DNA of 64,000 nucleotides from Candidatus Brevundimonas phytovorans (GCA_029203145.1 CP119309.1:498501-562500); one strand, 5' to 3'. Shown: positions 33,188 through 42,170, counted from the stretch's first letter. Program-made: numbers and translations. The notes: generated by a model not told the origin, from the letters alone.

Positions 33188-34198
33188 TCAGTGCGCGGCC
33201 GCGTAGGCGTCCACTTCGGCGATCCGCGCAGCCTTGTCGGCCTCGCTGAGGAAGCTGCCCTCGAAGCTGTTCCTGGCCAGTTGCGTCACCTGCTCGCGCG
33301 TCAGGCCCACCGCGTTCGCCAGCTGGATGTAGTTGGCGTTTACATAGCCGCCGAAATAGGAGGGGTCGTCCGAGTTCAGGGTGACGTGCAGGCCGCGGCG
33401 CAGCATCTCGGGGACGGGGTGGTCCTTCAGGTCCTTGACCACGCACAGCTTCAGGTTCGACAGCGGGCAGACCGTCAGGGTCATCTGTTCGGCGGCCAGA
33501 CGCGCAATCAGGCCCTCGTCCTCCATCGAGCGGTTGCCGTGGTCCATGCGGTCGATGTGCAGCAGGTCCAGAGCCTCATGCACATAGGCGGGCGGGCCTT
33601 CCTCGCCGGCGTGGGCGCACAGCTTAAGCCCTAAGTCGCGGGCGGCGGCGAAGACGCGCTGGAACTTGGCCGGCGGATGGCCGACCTCGGACGAATCCAG
33701 TCCCACGCCGATGAAGTGGTGCAGGTAGGGCTTGGCGGCCTCCAGCGTGGCGAAGGCTTCGTCCTCGGACAGGTGGCGCAGGAAGCTGAGGATCAGGCCG
33801 CTGGTGACGCCCAGCTCGCTCTTGGCCCGGTCCATGCCCGCGATCAGGCCCTCGACCACCACGCCGAAGGGCACGCCCCGATCGGTGTGGGTCTGGGGGT
33901 CGAAGAAGATCTCGGCGTGGCGGACGTTGTCGGCGGCGGCGCGCTGGAAATAGGCGAAGGCCAGGTCCTCGAAATCCTTGCGCGTCAGCAGCACGGCGGC
34001 GCCCGCGTAATAGATGTCGAGGAAGTCCTGCAGGTTCGAGAAGTCATAGGCCGCGCGCACGGCCTCGACGCTGTCATAGGGAATGGCGACGCCGTTGCGC
34101 TGCGCCAGTTCGAACATCAGTTCGGGCTCAAGCGAGCCTTCGATGTGCAGGTGCAGTTCGGCCTTGGGCAGGCCGGCGATGAAGGCGTCGAGGGACAT
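33188..34198 (-). CDS. Adenosine deaminase superfamily enzyme, probable adenine deaminase
   Basis: A 336-residue TIM-barrel metal-dependent deaminase. The zinc ligands start with 'AELHLHIEGSLEP' (H16, H18); 'CAHAGEEGPPAYVHEALDLL' contains the third His and the catalytic Glu, and 'TLNSDDPSYFGGYV' the last Asp ligand. The 'FFDPQTHTDRG' and 'GLILSFLRHLSEDEAFATL' segments and 'VGLDSSEVGHPPAKFQRVF' resemble the bacterial adenine deaminases related to Pseudomonas PA0148 and yeast Aah1 more than true adenosine deaminases, so adenine to hypoxanthine is the likelier reaction. The gene is flanked by a family A and a family B repeat. Confidence 0.85.
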   Translation of the reverse strand: MSLDAFIAGLPKAELHLHIEGSLEPELMFELAQRNGVAIPYDSVEAVRAAYDFSNLQDFLDIYYAGAAVLLTRKDFEDLAFAYFQRAAADNVRHAEIFFDPQTHTDRGVPFGVVVEGLIAGMDRAKSELGVTSGLILSFLRHLSEDEAFATLEAAKPYLHHFIGVGLDSSEVGHPPAKFQRVFAAARDLGLKLCAHAGEEGPPAYVHEALDLLHIDRMDHGNRSMEDEGLIARLAAEQMTLTVCPLSNLKLCVVKDLKDHPVPEMLRRGLHVTLNSDDPSYFGGYVNANYIQLANAVGLTREQVTQLARNSFEGSFLSEADKAARIAEVDAYAAAH

Positions 34199-34267
34199 GA
34201 AAAGGGGAGGCTCCGTAGCTTGGCCCCGACCTTAGCGAACTGACGCCTTCCCGTCATCTGCAGCGGC

Positions 34268-34442
34268 GATCCTCCCCTGCGTAGCGGGGGAGGGGGACCA
34301 TGCGCAGCATGGTGGAGGGGGCGAGATCGGAGCTGGCGGGTTCGACTTCGCCAAGGATCGGAGAGGCGGAACATAGCGCGGTGGATGTTTCCGCCCCCTC
34401 CACCGCTTCGCGGTCCCCCTCCCCCGTAAACGGGGGAGGATT
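34268..34442. repeat. Family B inverted repeat between argS and the deaminase
   Basis: Left arm about 34268-34323 and right arm about 34391-34442 are imperfect reverse complements with CCTCCCCC/GGGGGAGG runs and embedded small hairpins, very similar to 4621-4776. It starts eight bases beyond the argS stop and fills the gap to the next gene. Confidence 0.8.
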
Positions 34443-34449
34443 GAGGCTC

Positions 34450-36252
34450 TTACATCCGCTCGGGCGTCTGGATGCCCAGCAGGTCCAGCGCCGTTTCCAG
34501 CTGGTGCAGGCTGGCGGCCGCCAGGGCCAGGCGCGAGCCCTTGGTGGCGGGGTCCGGCGCGACCAGGATCGGGCAGGCGGCGTAGAATTTCGAGAAGCTC
34601 TGCGCCAGGCGATAGGCGTGCTCGGCGATCAGGTTGGGCGAGCGCTTGTCATAGGCGTCCGCCGTGGCGGCGTCGAAGGCGTCCAGCGTCAGGGCCAGAT
34701 CGCGCTCTGCCGGTTCGGCGACGACGATGGGGGCCGTCTCGACGCCCTGATCCGCCGCCTTGCGCAGCAGGGATTTCACCCGCACGGCCTGATACAGCAG
34801 ATAGGGGCCGGTCTTGCCCTCGAAGCTCATGAAGCGGTCGAGGTCGAAGATGTAGCTGGTGGTGCGGTTGTTCGACAGGTCGGCGAACTTCAGCGCGGCC
34901 ACCGCCACCTTGCGGGCGATGTCCTCGAACTCGGCTTCCGGCAGATCGTCGCCCAGCTTGGCTTCCTTCAGACGCTCGCGCGCCTTGTCGGTGGCCATGG
35001 TGATCAGGTCGTGCAGCTTCAGCACGCCGCCGGCGCGGGTCTTGAAGGGCTTGCCGTCGGCGCCGTTCATGGTGCCGAAGCCGAGGTGCTCCAGCGACTT
35101 CTCGGGCGCGTAGCCGGCCAGGTAGGCGGCGCGGAAGACCTGTTCGAAATGCTCGGCCTGACGTTCGTCGACGACATAGAGGATCAGGTCGGGGCCGATC
35201 GACTTCTTGCGGTCGAGGATCGTCGCCAGATCGGTCGTGCCGTACATGGCCGAGCCTTCCGACGACACCACCAGCAGGGGCGGCGGGCTGGGGGCCTCGA
35301 TGACCGAGCCGTCGGCCAGCTTCTTCTTGCGGGTCTCGCCGGGCTTGGCGACGTGGACCACCTGGGCGCCGTCGTCCTCGACCAGCAGGCCGGTTTCCTT
35401 CAGATGCGCCAGCATTTCCGGCATCAGCGGATCGGCGTCAGATTCGCCGTTCCACAGGTCGAAGGTGACATCCAAAGCGCCGAACTCGCGTTTCAGCGCG
35501 GTGCGGCTGACGGCGACGAAGTGGGCCCACAGGGCGCGGTAGCCGGGACGGCCGCCCTGCAGTTCAGCGGTCGCCTTGCGGGCGCGGTCGCGGAAGGCGG
35601 GGTCTTCCTTGGCCTTGGCGGCGGCCTGGGGATAGAGGCGTTCCAGGTCTTCCAGCGTCACCGGGCTTTCGGCGGGGAAGGGGCCGTCGCCCTCGGCCAT
35701 GAAGGGCAGGCCCAGGCCCTCGTCGCCGCAGGCGGTGATCAGCAGGCCCATCTGGAAGCCCCAGTCGCCGAAGTGGGCGTCGCCCCAGACGATGTCGCCG
35801 CGGAAGCGGAACAGGCGCTTCAGGCTCTCGCCGATAATGGAGGAGCGCAGGTGGCCGACGTGCATCGGCTTGGCCACGTTCGGGCCGGCGTAGTCGATGA
35901 CGACCTTGCGCGACGGCGTGTTCAGCGAGGCGCCGGCCAGGGTGTCGTCAGCGGCGACCTCGGCGGCGCGCTGGGCCAGGGCGGCGTCAGACAGTTTCAG
36001 GTTGATGAAGCCGGGGCCGGCGACCTCGACCGACGACAGGCGCGCATCATGGCTCAGGCGCTCGGCCACCCTGGCGGCCAGTTCGCGGGGATTGGCCTTC
36101 AGCGCCTTGGCGGCGGCCAGGGCGCCGTTGGACTGGAAGTCGGCCAGGTCAGGGCGGTCCGAGGCGACGACGCGGGCCAGGGCGGCGTCCACGCCTTCGG
36201 CGGCGAAGGCGGCGGCGACCGCTTCGCTGAGAGAGGTCTTGAGGTCAGTCAT
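34450..36252 (-). CDS. argS: Arginine--tRNA ligase
   Basis: A 600-residue class I aminoacyl-tRNA synthetase. The N-terminal tRNA D-loop-binding domain covers about the first 110 residues. The HIGH-type motif is 'NVAKPMHVGHLRSSIIG', and the C-terminal DALR anticodon-binding domain includes 'LAQSFSKFYAACPIL' and ends 'ALDLLGIQTPERM', as is usual for ArgS. Like many ArgS it lacks a canonical KMSKS, with 'FKTRAGGVLKLHDLI' in that region. It is followed on the same strand by a family B repeat and preceded by an exported protein gene whose stop is six bases away. Confidence 0.95.
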   Translation of the reverse strand: MTDLKTSLSEAVAAAFAAEGVDAALARVVASDRPDLADFQSNGALAAAKALKANPRELAARVAERLSHDARLSSVEVAGPGFINLKLSDAALAQRAAEVAADDTLAGASLNTPSRKVVIDYAGPNVAKPMHVGHLRSSIIGESLKRLFRFRGDIVWGDAHFGDWGFQMGLLITACGDEGLGLPFMAEGDGPFPAESPVTLEDLERLYPQAAAKAKEDPAFRDRARKATAELQGGRPGYRALWAHFVAVSRTALKREFGALDVTFDLWNGESDADPLMPEMLAHLKETGLLVEDDGAQVVHVAKPGETRKKKLADGSVIEAPSPPPLLVVSSEGSAMYGTTDLATILDRKKSIGPDLILYVVDERQAEHFEQVFRAAYLAGYAPEKSLEHLGFGTMNGADGKPFKTRAGGVLKLHDLITMATDKARERLKEAKLGDDLPEAEFEDIARKVAVAALKFADLSNNRTTSYIFDLDRFMSFEGKTGPYLLYQAVRVKSLLRKAADQGVETAPIVVAEPAERDLALTLDAFDAATADAYDKRSPNLIAEHAYRLAQSFSKFYAACPILVAPDPATKGSRLALAAASLHQLETALDLLGIQTPERM

Positions 36253-36257
36253 GATTC

Positions 36258-36923
36258 TTAGGGGTTCGGTTGGGTCTGGCCGGCGGTGACGCGGAAGCGG
36301 CTGCCCGAGCGGTTGAACTCGGCCATGTCCGGCGTGACGTCGAAGCCGATCAGGACCTCGAAATTACTGCCGGCCGTGGTGGCGTCGGCGCGAGGAATGA
36401 CGATGGACTGGGCCTGTTCGACCGAGGCCGTGGTCTGGCCTTCGAAATTGACCGGCAGGTCGAAATATTCCTTGGCCAGAACGGCCGAGTTCCGCTCGGT
36501 CACCGCCACCCAGTAGCGATAGGTGTGAGAATCGCCGCTGGCGCGCGCGCCCTTGCCGAGGTTGAACAGGACATTGAAGTCTAGGCGGATCGGATCCGCC
36601 TCACGATAGACGCAGTCGGCGGTGACGCCCTCGACCTCGCCGGTGAAGCCCACGCCAGCGATCGAGGGGCGGGCGTAGTCGTCCATTTCGACGTAGCGGG
36701 CGGCGTCGTACAGCACCTTCACATAGGGGCAGGGGCCGGCGTTGGCGCGGCGGTTCAGCGGGGCAATCCGCATGGGGCGCGCTTGCGGCGCCTCCTGCTG
36801 CTGCTGCTGCTGACCGGGGCGCTGCTGCTGTCCGCCGAACTGGGCGGCGGCAGTGGAGGGGACGAGCGCGGCTGTCACAGACAGGGCGGCCAGGGCAGTG
36901 AAGACGCGACGCATCAATTTCAT
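36258..36923 (-). CDS. Exported conserved hypothetical protein
   Basis: A 221-residue protein with a signal peptide ('MKLMRRVFTALAALSVTAAL', cleavage near 'TAAAQ'), a glutamine/proline-rich linker (about 30-48) and a beta-rich domain with two conserved-looking cysteines ('AGPCPYVKVLYDAARYV' and 'TADCVYREADPI') and a strand-rich C-terminus. It resembles alphaproteobacterial exported proteins of unknown function often annotated only as signal-sequence domain proteins. I chose ATG 36923 because it puts the signal peptide first. It is directly upstream of argS (five-base gap), so they may be cotranscribed. Confidence 0.7.
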   Translation of the reverse strand: MKLMRRVFTALAALSVTAALVPSTAAAQFGGQQQRPGQQQQQQEAPQARPMRIAPLNRRANAGPCPYVKVLYDAARYVEMDDYARPSIAGVGFTGEVEGVTADCVYREADPIRLDFNVLFNLGKGARASGDSHTYRYWVAVTERNSAVLAKEYFDLPVNFEGQTTASVEQAQSIVIPRADATTAGSNFEVLIGFDVTPDMAEFNRSGSRFRVTAGQTQPNP

Positions 36924-37062
36924 TTCCGGCAAGCGAAAGGGAGCGCGCGACAGTCGGCGCCGACCGGTGCACGCTTGATGCTGATAGCGGCTAAAGCGAG
37001 GCGCGGCAAACGCGACCATGCAGGCGGTGGCGGGAAGGCGCGCGAGCGACTAGGTTCCGCCC

Positions 37063-38034
37063 ATGAACGCGCCTGTGTCCCCCTCGAATTTCGATCGTCG
37101 TCCCCTGACCGTGCGCCTCGCCACGCCGCGCGGCTTCTGCGCCGGGGTGGACCGAGCCATCCAGATCGTCGAGCGCGCCATCGAGAAGTTCGGCGCCCCC
37201 GTCTATGTGCGCCATGAGATTGTTCATAACCGCCACGTCGTCGAGCGGCTGAAGGGCATGGGGGCGGTCTTCGTCAAGGAACTGGACGAATGCCCCGATG
37301 ACCGCCCCGTGGTCTTCTCGGCCCACGGCGTGCCCAAGTCGGTGCCGGCCACGGCCCGCTCGCGCGAACTGCTGTTCCTCGACGCCACCTGCCCCCTGGT
37401 GTCCAAGGTCCATGTCGAGGCCGAGCGCCACCATGCGGCGGGCCGCCACATCATCCTGATCGGCCATGCGGGCCACCCCGAGGTGGTCGGCACCATGGGC
37501 CAACTGCCGCCCGGCGCCATCAGCCTGGTCGAGACGGTGGCGGACGCGGAAGGCTTCCAGCGACCCGGCGATCAGCCCCTGGCCTATGCGACCCAGACGA
37601 CGCTGTCGGTGGACGACACCGCCGACATCCTGGCGGCGCTGAAGCGGCGCTTCCCGGAACTGCCGGACCCGCACAAGGAAGACATCTGTTACGCCACCAC
37701 CAACCGCCAAGAGGCGGTCAAGCGTCTGGGCGAGGGCTGTCAGCTGGTGCTGGTGGTCGGGTCGAAGAACTCGTCCAACTCGGCCCGTCTGGTGGACGTG
37801 GCGCTGAAGGCCGGGGCCGGCGACGCCCGCCTGGTCGATGACGCGGGAGACGTCGACTGGTCCTGGTTCGACGGGGTGACGACGGTGGGCGTGACGGCGG
37901 GGGCCTCGGCGCCCGAGCCGCTGATCGAGGCCCTGATCGACGCCATCCGCGCCCGCTTCGATGCGGTCGTGACCGAGGACGACGGCGCGCGCGAAACCGT
38001 CTCGTTCAAACTGCCGCGCGCTTTAACCGTTTAA
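37063..38034 (+). CDS. ispH: 4-hydroxy-3-methylbut-2-enyl diphosphate reductase IspH
   Basis: A 323-residue iron-sulfur enzyme catalysing the last step of the MEP isoprenoid pathway, making isopentenyl and dimethylallyl diphosphate. The three cluster cysteines are in 'ATPRGFCAGVDRAI', 'LDATCPLVSKVHVE' and 'EDICYATTNRQEAV'. 'VYVRHEIVHNRHVVERL' and 'VVGSKNSSNSARLVDVA' bind substrate. The stop codon forms a palindromic TTAA shared with that of the convergent thioesterase gene. Confidence 0.96.
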   Translation: MNAPVSPSNFDRRPLTVRLATPRGFCAGVDRAIQIVERAIEKFGAPVYVRHEIVHNRHVVERLKGMGAVFVKELDECPDDRPVVFSAHGVPKSVPATARSRELLFLDATCPLVSKVHVEAERHHAAGRHIILIGHAGHPEVVGTMGQLPPGAISLVETVADAEGFQRPGDQPLAYATQTTLSVDDTADILAALKRRFPELPDPHKEDICYATTNRQEAVKRLGEGCQLVLVVGSKNSSNSARLVDVALKAGAGDARLVDDAGDVDWSWFDGVTTVGVTAGASAPEPLIEALIDAIRARFDAVVTEDDGARETVSFKLPRALTV

Positions 38035-38480
38035 GACCGCTCCATCACCAGGCAGGTCGAGGTGGCGGTGGCGTAGAGGGTTCCGTCCAGACCGCGCAGG
38101 TCGGCCTCGGAGAAGGCGGCGCGGCGACCGGCCTGGATGATCCGGCCCTCGGCGCGCACCGGGACGCCCGCCTTCAACCCCTTGTGGAAGACGGTCTTCA
38201 GCTCCAGCGTCGTATAGGTCTGACCGGGCCTGAGTGCGGAATGCACGGCGCAGCCGCAGGCCGAGTCCAGCAGGGTCGCCATCCAGCCGCCGTGCACCGA
38301 ACCGATCGGATTATAGACGGCCAGCGTCGGCTCGCCCTCAAAGGCGACGCGGCCTTGATCCAGTTCGGTCAGGCGAAAGCCGACCGTCTCGGCGATGGGA
38401 GCGGCGGGCAGGCGGCCGTCCAGCATCAGGCGCAGCTGGTCCAGCCCCGACAGGGCGGCAAGGTCGAGCGTCTCGGACAT
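38031..38480 (-). CDS. PaaI family hotdog thioesterase
   Basis: A 149-residue single hotdog-fold domain. The family motif 'NPIGSVHGGWMATLLDSACG' contains the HGG loop and the downstream Asp typical of PaaI-like acyl-CoA thioesterases, followed by 'TTLELKTVFHKGLKAGVPV' and 'YATATSTCLVM'. It would hydrolyse an acyl- or aryl-CoA, but the substrate is not evident and no phenylacetate genes are nearby. It ends in a four-base overlap with ispH and is separated from the next upstream gene by an intrinsic terminator. Confidence 0.87.
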   Translation of the reverse strand: MSETLDLAALSGLDQLRLMLDGRLPAAPIAETVGFRLTELDQGRVAFEGEPTLAVYNPIGSVHGGWMATLLDSACGCAVHSALRPGQTYTTLELKTVFHKGLKAGVPVRAEGRIIQAGRRAAFSEADLRGLDGTLYATATSTCLVMERS

Positions 38481-38512
38481 GGAAGGATGCTCCCGGAGGC
38501 TATCCGCAAATG

Positions 38513-38548
38513 AAAAGGACGCGCCGGGCCGAGGGCCAGGCGCGTCCT
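38513..38548 (-). terminator. Intrinsic terminator after the DUF3035 gene
   Basis: On the minus strand AGGACGCGCC (38539-38548), a 13-base loop and GGCGCGTCCT (38516-38525) form a perfect 10-base stem followed by TTTT including its last base (38513-38516). It ends the lspA-DUF3035 unit before the thioesterase gene. Confidence 0.8.
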
Positions 38549-38577
38549 GAAAAGTCGGCGGCGAGGCCCGCCGGGTC

Positions 38578-39144
38578 TTAGAGGCCCGGCAGCTTGAAGC
38601 GGCTGTCGCGGCGCGTGGTGATGGCGATGCCTTCCTGGCCGCCGGTCAGGGCCTGCAGGCGGGCGTGTTCGGTGCTGGCGTCGATGGTGCGCGAACCCTG
38701 CGAGTCCTGGCTGACCGTCGGGGCCTGGCTGGCGGCGTCGTTCTTGCGCCAGAACATGACGCGGTTGGCCCAGCTTTCTTCCTTGTGCGCCAGGTCGCCG
38801 AACTCGTCGTCGACGACATAGCGGGCCAGGGGGTCGGCGCGATCGGCGCCGGCCTGGTTGACCAGGGCCTGCTCGCCGCCGGTGCGGGTCACGGCCTGAC
38901 GCTGACCCAGCAGGATCTGACGGGCGGCGCTTTCCGGGGCCAGTTCCTGCGGGCGCGGCTGGCCCGGCGACGGCGGGGTCAGGCCGTATTCGGGCGGCAC
39001 GGACAGCGGGGCGCTGGCGACGGTGACAAACTCATCGGGCACGACCTTGGTCAGGCCGATGCTCTGTTTCACGCTCGAACAGGCGGTCAGGCTGAGGGCG
39101 GTGGTGGCGAAAAGGGCCACGGTAACGACGTTGCGGATACGCAT
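38578..39144 (-). CDS. DUF3035 domain-containing lipoprotein
   Basis: A 188-residue lipoprotein with signal 'MRIRNVVTVALFATTALSLT' and lipobox ending in Cys22 ('LTACSS'). The DUF3035 part begins 'KVVPDEFVTVASAPLSVPPEYG' and 'LTPPSPGQPRPQEL', a conserved block in alphaproteobacteria that resembles the BamF region, and continues to 'ITTRRDSRFKLPGL'. It may be an outer-membrane assembly accessory lipoprotein, but that is inference. The start ATG 39144 is fixed by the lipobox distance. It follows lspA, the enzyme that would process it, by 68 bases on the same strand. Confidence 0.8.
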   Translation of the reverse strand: MRIRNVVTVALFATTALSLTACSSVKQSIGLTKVVPDEFVTVASAPLSVPPEYGLTPPSPGQPRPQELAPESAARQILLGQRQAVTRTGGEQALVNQAGADRADPLARYVVDDEFGDLAHKEESWANRVMFWRKNDAASQAPTVSQDSQGSRTIDASTEHARLQALTGGQEGIAITTRRDSRFKLPGL

Positions 39145-39212
39145 AAGGTCAGCTCGGCTCCGGGAGGCGCGCCCAACGGCGCTGGCTCTGGACGACAGTG
39201 AAGAGGGGGTGA

Positions 39213-39740
39213 TTACGACTTTTCGTTGGCCGCGCCAACCGCTGGACGACGTTCGGAGAGGAAGCTGTCCAGGATCAGCAGGACCACCCCCACAGTGATG
39301 CCGGCGTCCGCGATGTTGAAGATCCACGGAAACAGGCCCGATCCCGAGAAGTCGAGGAAGTCCACGACGCCGCCGAAACGGATGCGATCGAAGACGTTGC
39401 CGAGCGCGCCGCCCATGACCAGGCCGATGGCGGCGGTCATCAGCTTGCGGTCCGAGCGCGTCGCCCACCAGCCCAGACCGACCGCGACCAGGACGGAGAA
39501 GGCGCTGAGAATCCAGCGGCCGGCGCCGCCGCCGAACAGGCCGAAGCTGACGCCTGTGTTCAGCACGTAGGTCAGGTTGAACAGGGGCGGGGCGACCTCG
39601 GCGATGCGATAGCCGTCGGGGATCTGCGAGATGTGCGCGGCGTCGATGGCGCCCAGGACCCAGGCCTTGGTCAGCTGGTCCAGCACGATGACGACGAGGG
39701 CGATGCCGTAGGCGGCATAGGCGAGGCGAGAGATTTTCAT
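39213..39740 (-). CDS. lspA: Lipoprotein signal peptidase LspA (signal peptidase II)
   Basis: A 175-residue polytopic aspartic protease that cleaves prolipoprotein signal peptides. The catalytic dyad is D118 in 'GALGNVFDRIRFGGVVDFLD' and D145 in 'FNIADAGITVGV'. 'VIVLDQLTKAWVL' and 'NTGVSFGLF' are further family motifs, and four membrane spans are visible. It lies immediately upstream of a lipoprotein gene on the same strand. Confidence 0.96.
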   Translation of the reverse strand: MKISRLAYAAYGIALVVIVLDQLTKAWVLGAIDAAHISQIPDGYRIAEVAPPLFNLTYVLNTGVSFGLFGGGAGRWILSAFSVLVAVGLGWWATRSDRKLMTAAIGLVMGGALGNVFDRIRFGGVVDFLDFSGSGLFPWIFNIADAGITVGVVLLILDSFLSERRPAVGAANEKS

Positions 39741-39861
39741 GTCCCAAGCCGGTTAGCAGGAAGAGAGGCGGGGGCGAAGAGGGAAATCGAACGCGGCGGC
39801 CAACAGGAAGTCAACGCGGTTGCGGCCTTCCCCCTCGCGCGCCGGAGGCTATAACCGACCC

Positions 39862-40731
39862 ATGACCTTGCCTCACGCCCTGCCTCACCTGTCCGCTGTC
39901 GCTGACGATTACGACATCCTGCTGTGCGACGTCTGGGGCGTGATCCACAACGGCCGCGAGAGCTGGCCCACCGCCTGCACCGCTCTGGCCGACTTCAACG
40001 CCAGGGGCGGCCATGTCGTCCTGATCTCCAACTCGCCGCGCCCCTCGTCGGACGTGGTGGCGCAACTGGATGCGCTCGGCGTGCCGCGCGACGCCTGGAA
40101 GGCCTTTGTCACCTCGGGCGACGCCACCCGCGCCGAACTGGCCCGCCGCGCGCCCGGCCCGGCCTGGATCATCGGCCCCGACCGCGACTTCGTGCTTTAT
40201 GAAGGCCTGAACCTCGACAGCGCCCACGGCGCCGAGGACGCCGCCTTCATCTCGGTCACCGGCCCCTATAACGACGCCGTCGAGACGCCCGAGGACTACC
40301 GCGAACGTCTGGCCCCTGCCGTCGAGCGCGATCTGGAGCTGATCTGCGCCAACCCCGACCGCATCGTGCAGAAGGGCGACCAGATCATCTATTGCGGCGG
40401 CGCCATCGCCGACCTCTATGAATCCATGGGCGGGCGCGTGGTCATGGCCGGCAAGCCCTTCGGCCCCATCTACGAATTGGCCCTGCGCGAGGCCCAGACC
40501 CTGATGGGGCGCCGCGTTGATCGTTCGCGCGTCCTGTGCATCGGCGACGGCGTGGTGACGGATGTTCTGGGCGCCGCCGAGCAGGCCCTGGACTGCCTGT
40601 TTATCGCTCAGGGCATCCACGGCGACGCCGCCAAGGGCGCGGACGGGGCCCTGGACCCGGCGCGTGCGGGCGATCTGCTTCGGGCCGAGACGACCTTCGC
40701 CCGCTACGCCGCGCTGGAACTGGCGTGGTGA
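39862..40731 (+). CDS. HAD-superfamily IIA hydrolase (TIGR01459-type)
   Basis: A 289-residue HAD phosphatase of subclass IIA, like NagD and pyridoxal phosphatases. Motif I is 'DDYDILLCDVWGVIHNG' with the nucleophile Asp, motif II 'VVLISNSPRPSS', motif III lysine in 'VMAGKPFGPIYELAL', and motif IV 'RVLCIGDGVVTDVLGA'. The alphaproteobacterial TIGR01459 group has no agreed substrate. ATG 39862 is preferred because conserved sequence begins about 10 residues later; the earlier ATG at 39820 gives a basic, non-conserved extension. It probably forms an operon with the MaoC and ribF genes downstream. Confidence 0.87.
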   Translation: MTLPHALPHLSAVADDYDILLCDVWGVIHNGRESWPTACTALADFNARGGHVVLISNSPRPSSDVVAQLDALGVPRDAWKAFVTSGDATRAELARRAPGPAWIIGPDRDFVLYEGLNLDSAHGAEDAAFISVTGPYNDAVETPEDYRERLAPAVERDLELICANPDRIVQKGDQIIYCGGAIADLYESMGGRVVMAGKPFGPIYELALREAQTLMGRRVDRSRVLCIGDGVVTDVLGAAEQALDCLFIAQGIHGDAAKGADGALDPARAGDLLRAETTFARYAALELAW

Positions 40732-40769
40732 GGCTCGCCATTTGGTCGCACCTGGCTTAAAGCCCGCCC

Positions 40770-41231
40770 ATGGTCGAATACGTCACACAGCATCCGTCGG
40801 GCGGTTACATCCTCGATGAACTCCACGTCGGCATGGCCGCAGAGAAGACGGTCCACGTCACCGAGGACCGGATTCGCCTGTTCGCAGAGGCGTCGGACGA
40901 CTTCAATCCCGTCCATCTGGACGAAGCCTTTGCCGCCAAGACGGCCTATCGCGGCCGAATCGCCCACGGCCTGCTCAGCGCCGCCTTTGGCTCGGCCGTG
41001 GTCGGCACCATCCTGCCGGGCGCAGGGTCCATCTATATTTCGCAGACCCTGGCCTTCCACTTCCCGGTCCGCATCGACGACATGGTCCGCATCGTCATCA
41101 CGGTGATCGAGATGGAAACCGACAGCGCCCGCGTCGAACTGAAATGCGAAGGCTTCGTCGGCGACAAGCTGATCATGGACGGCGTGGCCGTCGTGCGTGT
41201 GCCGCGCCGCCGCAAGCCCTCGGCCCGCTGA
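40770..41231 (+). CDS. MaoC family (R)-specific enoyl-CoA hydratase-like protein
   Basis: A 153-residue hotdog-fold protein. The hydratase 2 motif 'ASDDFNPVHLDEAFAAKTAY' carries the catalytic Asp/His pair, followed by 'GRIAHGLLSAAFGSAVVGTIL', 'GAGSIYISQTLAFHFPVRIDD' in part, and 'VELKCEGFVGDKLIMDGVAVV'. Such proteins hydrate trans-2-enoyl-CoA to R-3-hydroxyacyl-CoA, feeding polyhydroxyalkanoate or lipid metabolism; the true substrate is unknown. It lies 38 bases after the HAD gene and nine bases before ribF. Confidence 0.88.
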   Translation: MVEYVTQHPSGGYILDELHVGMAAEKTVHVTEDRIRLFAEASDDFNPVHLDEAFAAKTAYRGRIAHGLLSAAFGSAVVGTILPGAGSIYISQTLAFHFPVRIDDMVRIVITVIEMETDSARVELKCEGFVGDKLIMDGVAVVRVPRRRKPSAR

Positions 41232-41240
41232 GCCTTCGAG

Positions 41241-42170
41241 GTGGTTGAGATCATCCGCGGCTGGCGCGATCTGCCGGCCTCGCAGCGCGGGGCGGCGGTG
41301 GCCGTCGGCGCCTTTGACGGGGTGCATCGGGGCCATCAGGCGGTCATCGCCTCGGCCCGCGAGACGGCCCAGCATCTGGGCGCGCCGCTCGGCGTCGTCA
41401 GCTTCGACCCGCACCCCCGCCGCCTGTTCCAGCCCGAGGCCGCGCCGTTCCGCCTGATGACGCCGGATCAGATGGCCCGCGCCTTGGCGCCGCTCGGCGT
41501 CGACCGCCTCTATCTGATCCCCTTCGACCGCGAGATGGCGGGGATGACGGACGAAGAGTTCGCCCGCCGCGTGCTGGCGGAAGGCTTAGGGATCGCCCAC
41601 GCCGCCGTCGGCTTCGACTTCACCTTCGGCAAGGGCCGCTCCGGCTCGCCCGAGGCGCTGCGGACCTATGGCGAGAGCCTGGGCTTCACCGTCTCCGTCA
41701 CCGACCGCATCGACGACGCCTCGGGCCTGAAGCTGTCATCCAGCGCCGTGCGCGAGGCGCTGAAGGCTGGCGACATGGACCGCGCGGCTGCCATCCTGGG
41801 GCGTCCGTTCGCCATCCAGGGCGAGGTGATCCACGGCGACAAGCGCGGCCGCACCATCGGCGTGCCGACCGCCAACGTGGCCATGGGCGACTACATGCGC
41901 CCGGCCTACGGGGTTTACGCCACCCGCACCCGCCTGCCGGACGGGCGGGTCATCAAGGGCGTCGCCAACCTGGGCCTCCGCCCCATGTTCGAGATCGACG
42001 CACCCTTGCTTGAAGTCTGGCTGCTGGACTTCAACGAGAGCCTCTATGGCCAGACCCTGGAAACCGAACTGGTCGCCTTCCTGCGCGGCGAGATGAAGTT
42101 CGACGGGCTGGATGCGCTCAAGGTCCAGATCGAGGCGGATGCGGCGGCGGCTAGAGTCGTTCTGGGCTGA
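41241..42170 (+). CDS. ribF: Bifunctional riboflavin kinase/FAD synthetase RibF
   Basis: A 309-residue protein in two domains. The N-terminal FAD synthetase (about 1-180) has the nucleotidyltransferase motif 'VGAFDGVHRGHQAVI' and 'VGFDFTFGKGRSGSPE', then 'KLSSSAVREAL'. The C-terminal riboflavin kinase has 'GEVIHGDKRGRTIGVPTANV', 'RPAYGVYATRTRLPDGR' and 'GVANLGLRPMF'. It makes FMN and FAD. The start is a GTG at 41241, nine bases after the MaoC stop, with an overlapping GAGG just upstream. Confidence 0.95.
   Translation: MVEIIRGWRDLPASQRGAAVAVGAFDGVHRGHQAVIASARETAQHLGAPLGVVSFDPHPRRLFQPEAAPFRLMTPDQMARALAPLGVDRLYLIPFDREMAGMTDEEFARRVLAEGLGIAHAAVGFDFTFGKGRSGSPEALRTYGESLGFTVSVTDRIDDASGLKLSSSAVREALKAGDMDRAAAILGRPFAIQGEVIHGDKRGRTIGVPTANVAMGDYMRPAYGVYATRTRLPDGRVIKGVANLGLRPMFEIDAPLLEVWLLDFNESLYGQTLETELVAFLRGEMKFDGLDALKVQIEADAAAARVVLG

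Noticed and set aside
34300..36261. 653-codon open frame on the plus strand antisense to argS
   Set aside because: Long antisense frames are expected at this GC content. The translation is a glutamine-, glycine- and valine-rich string with no motif, while the minus-strand ArgS has all family signatures.
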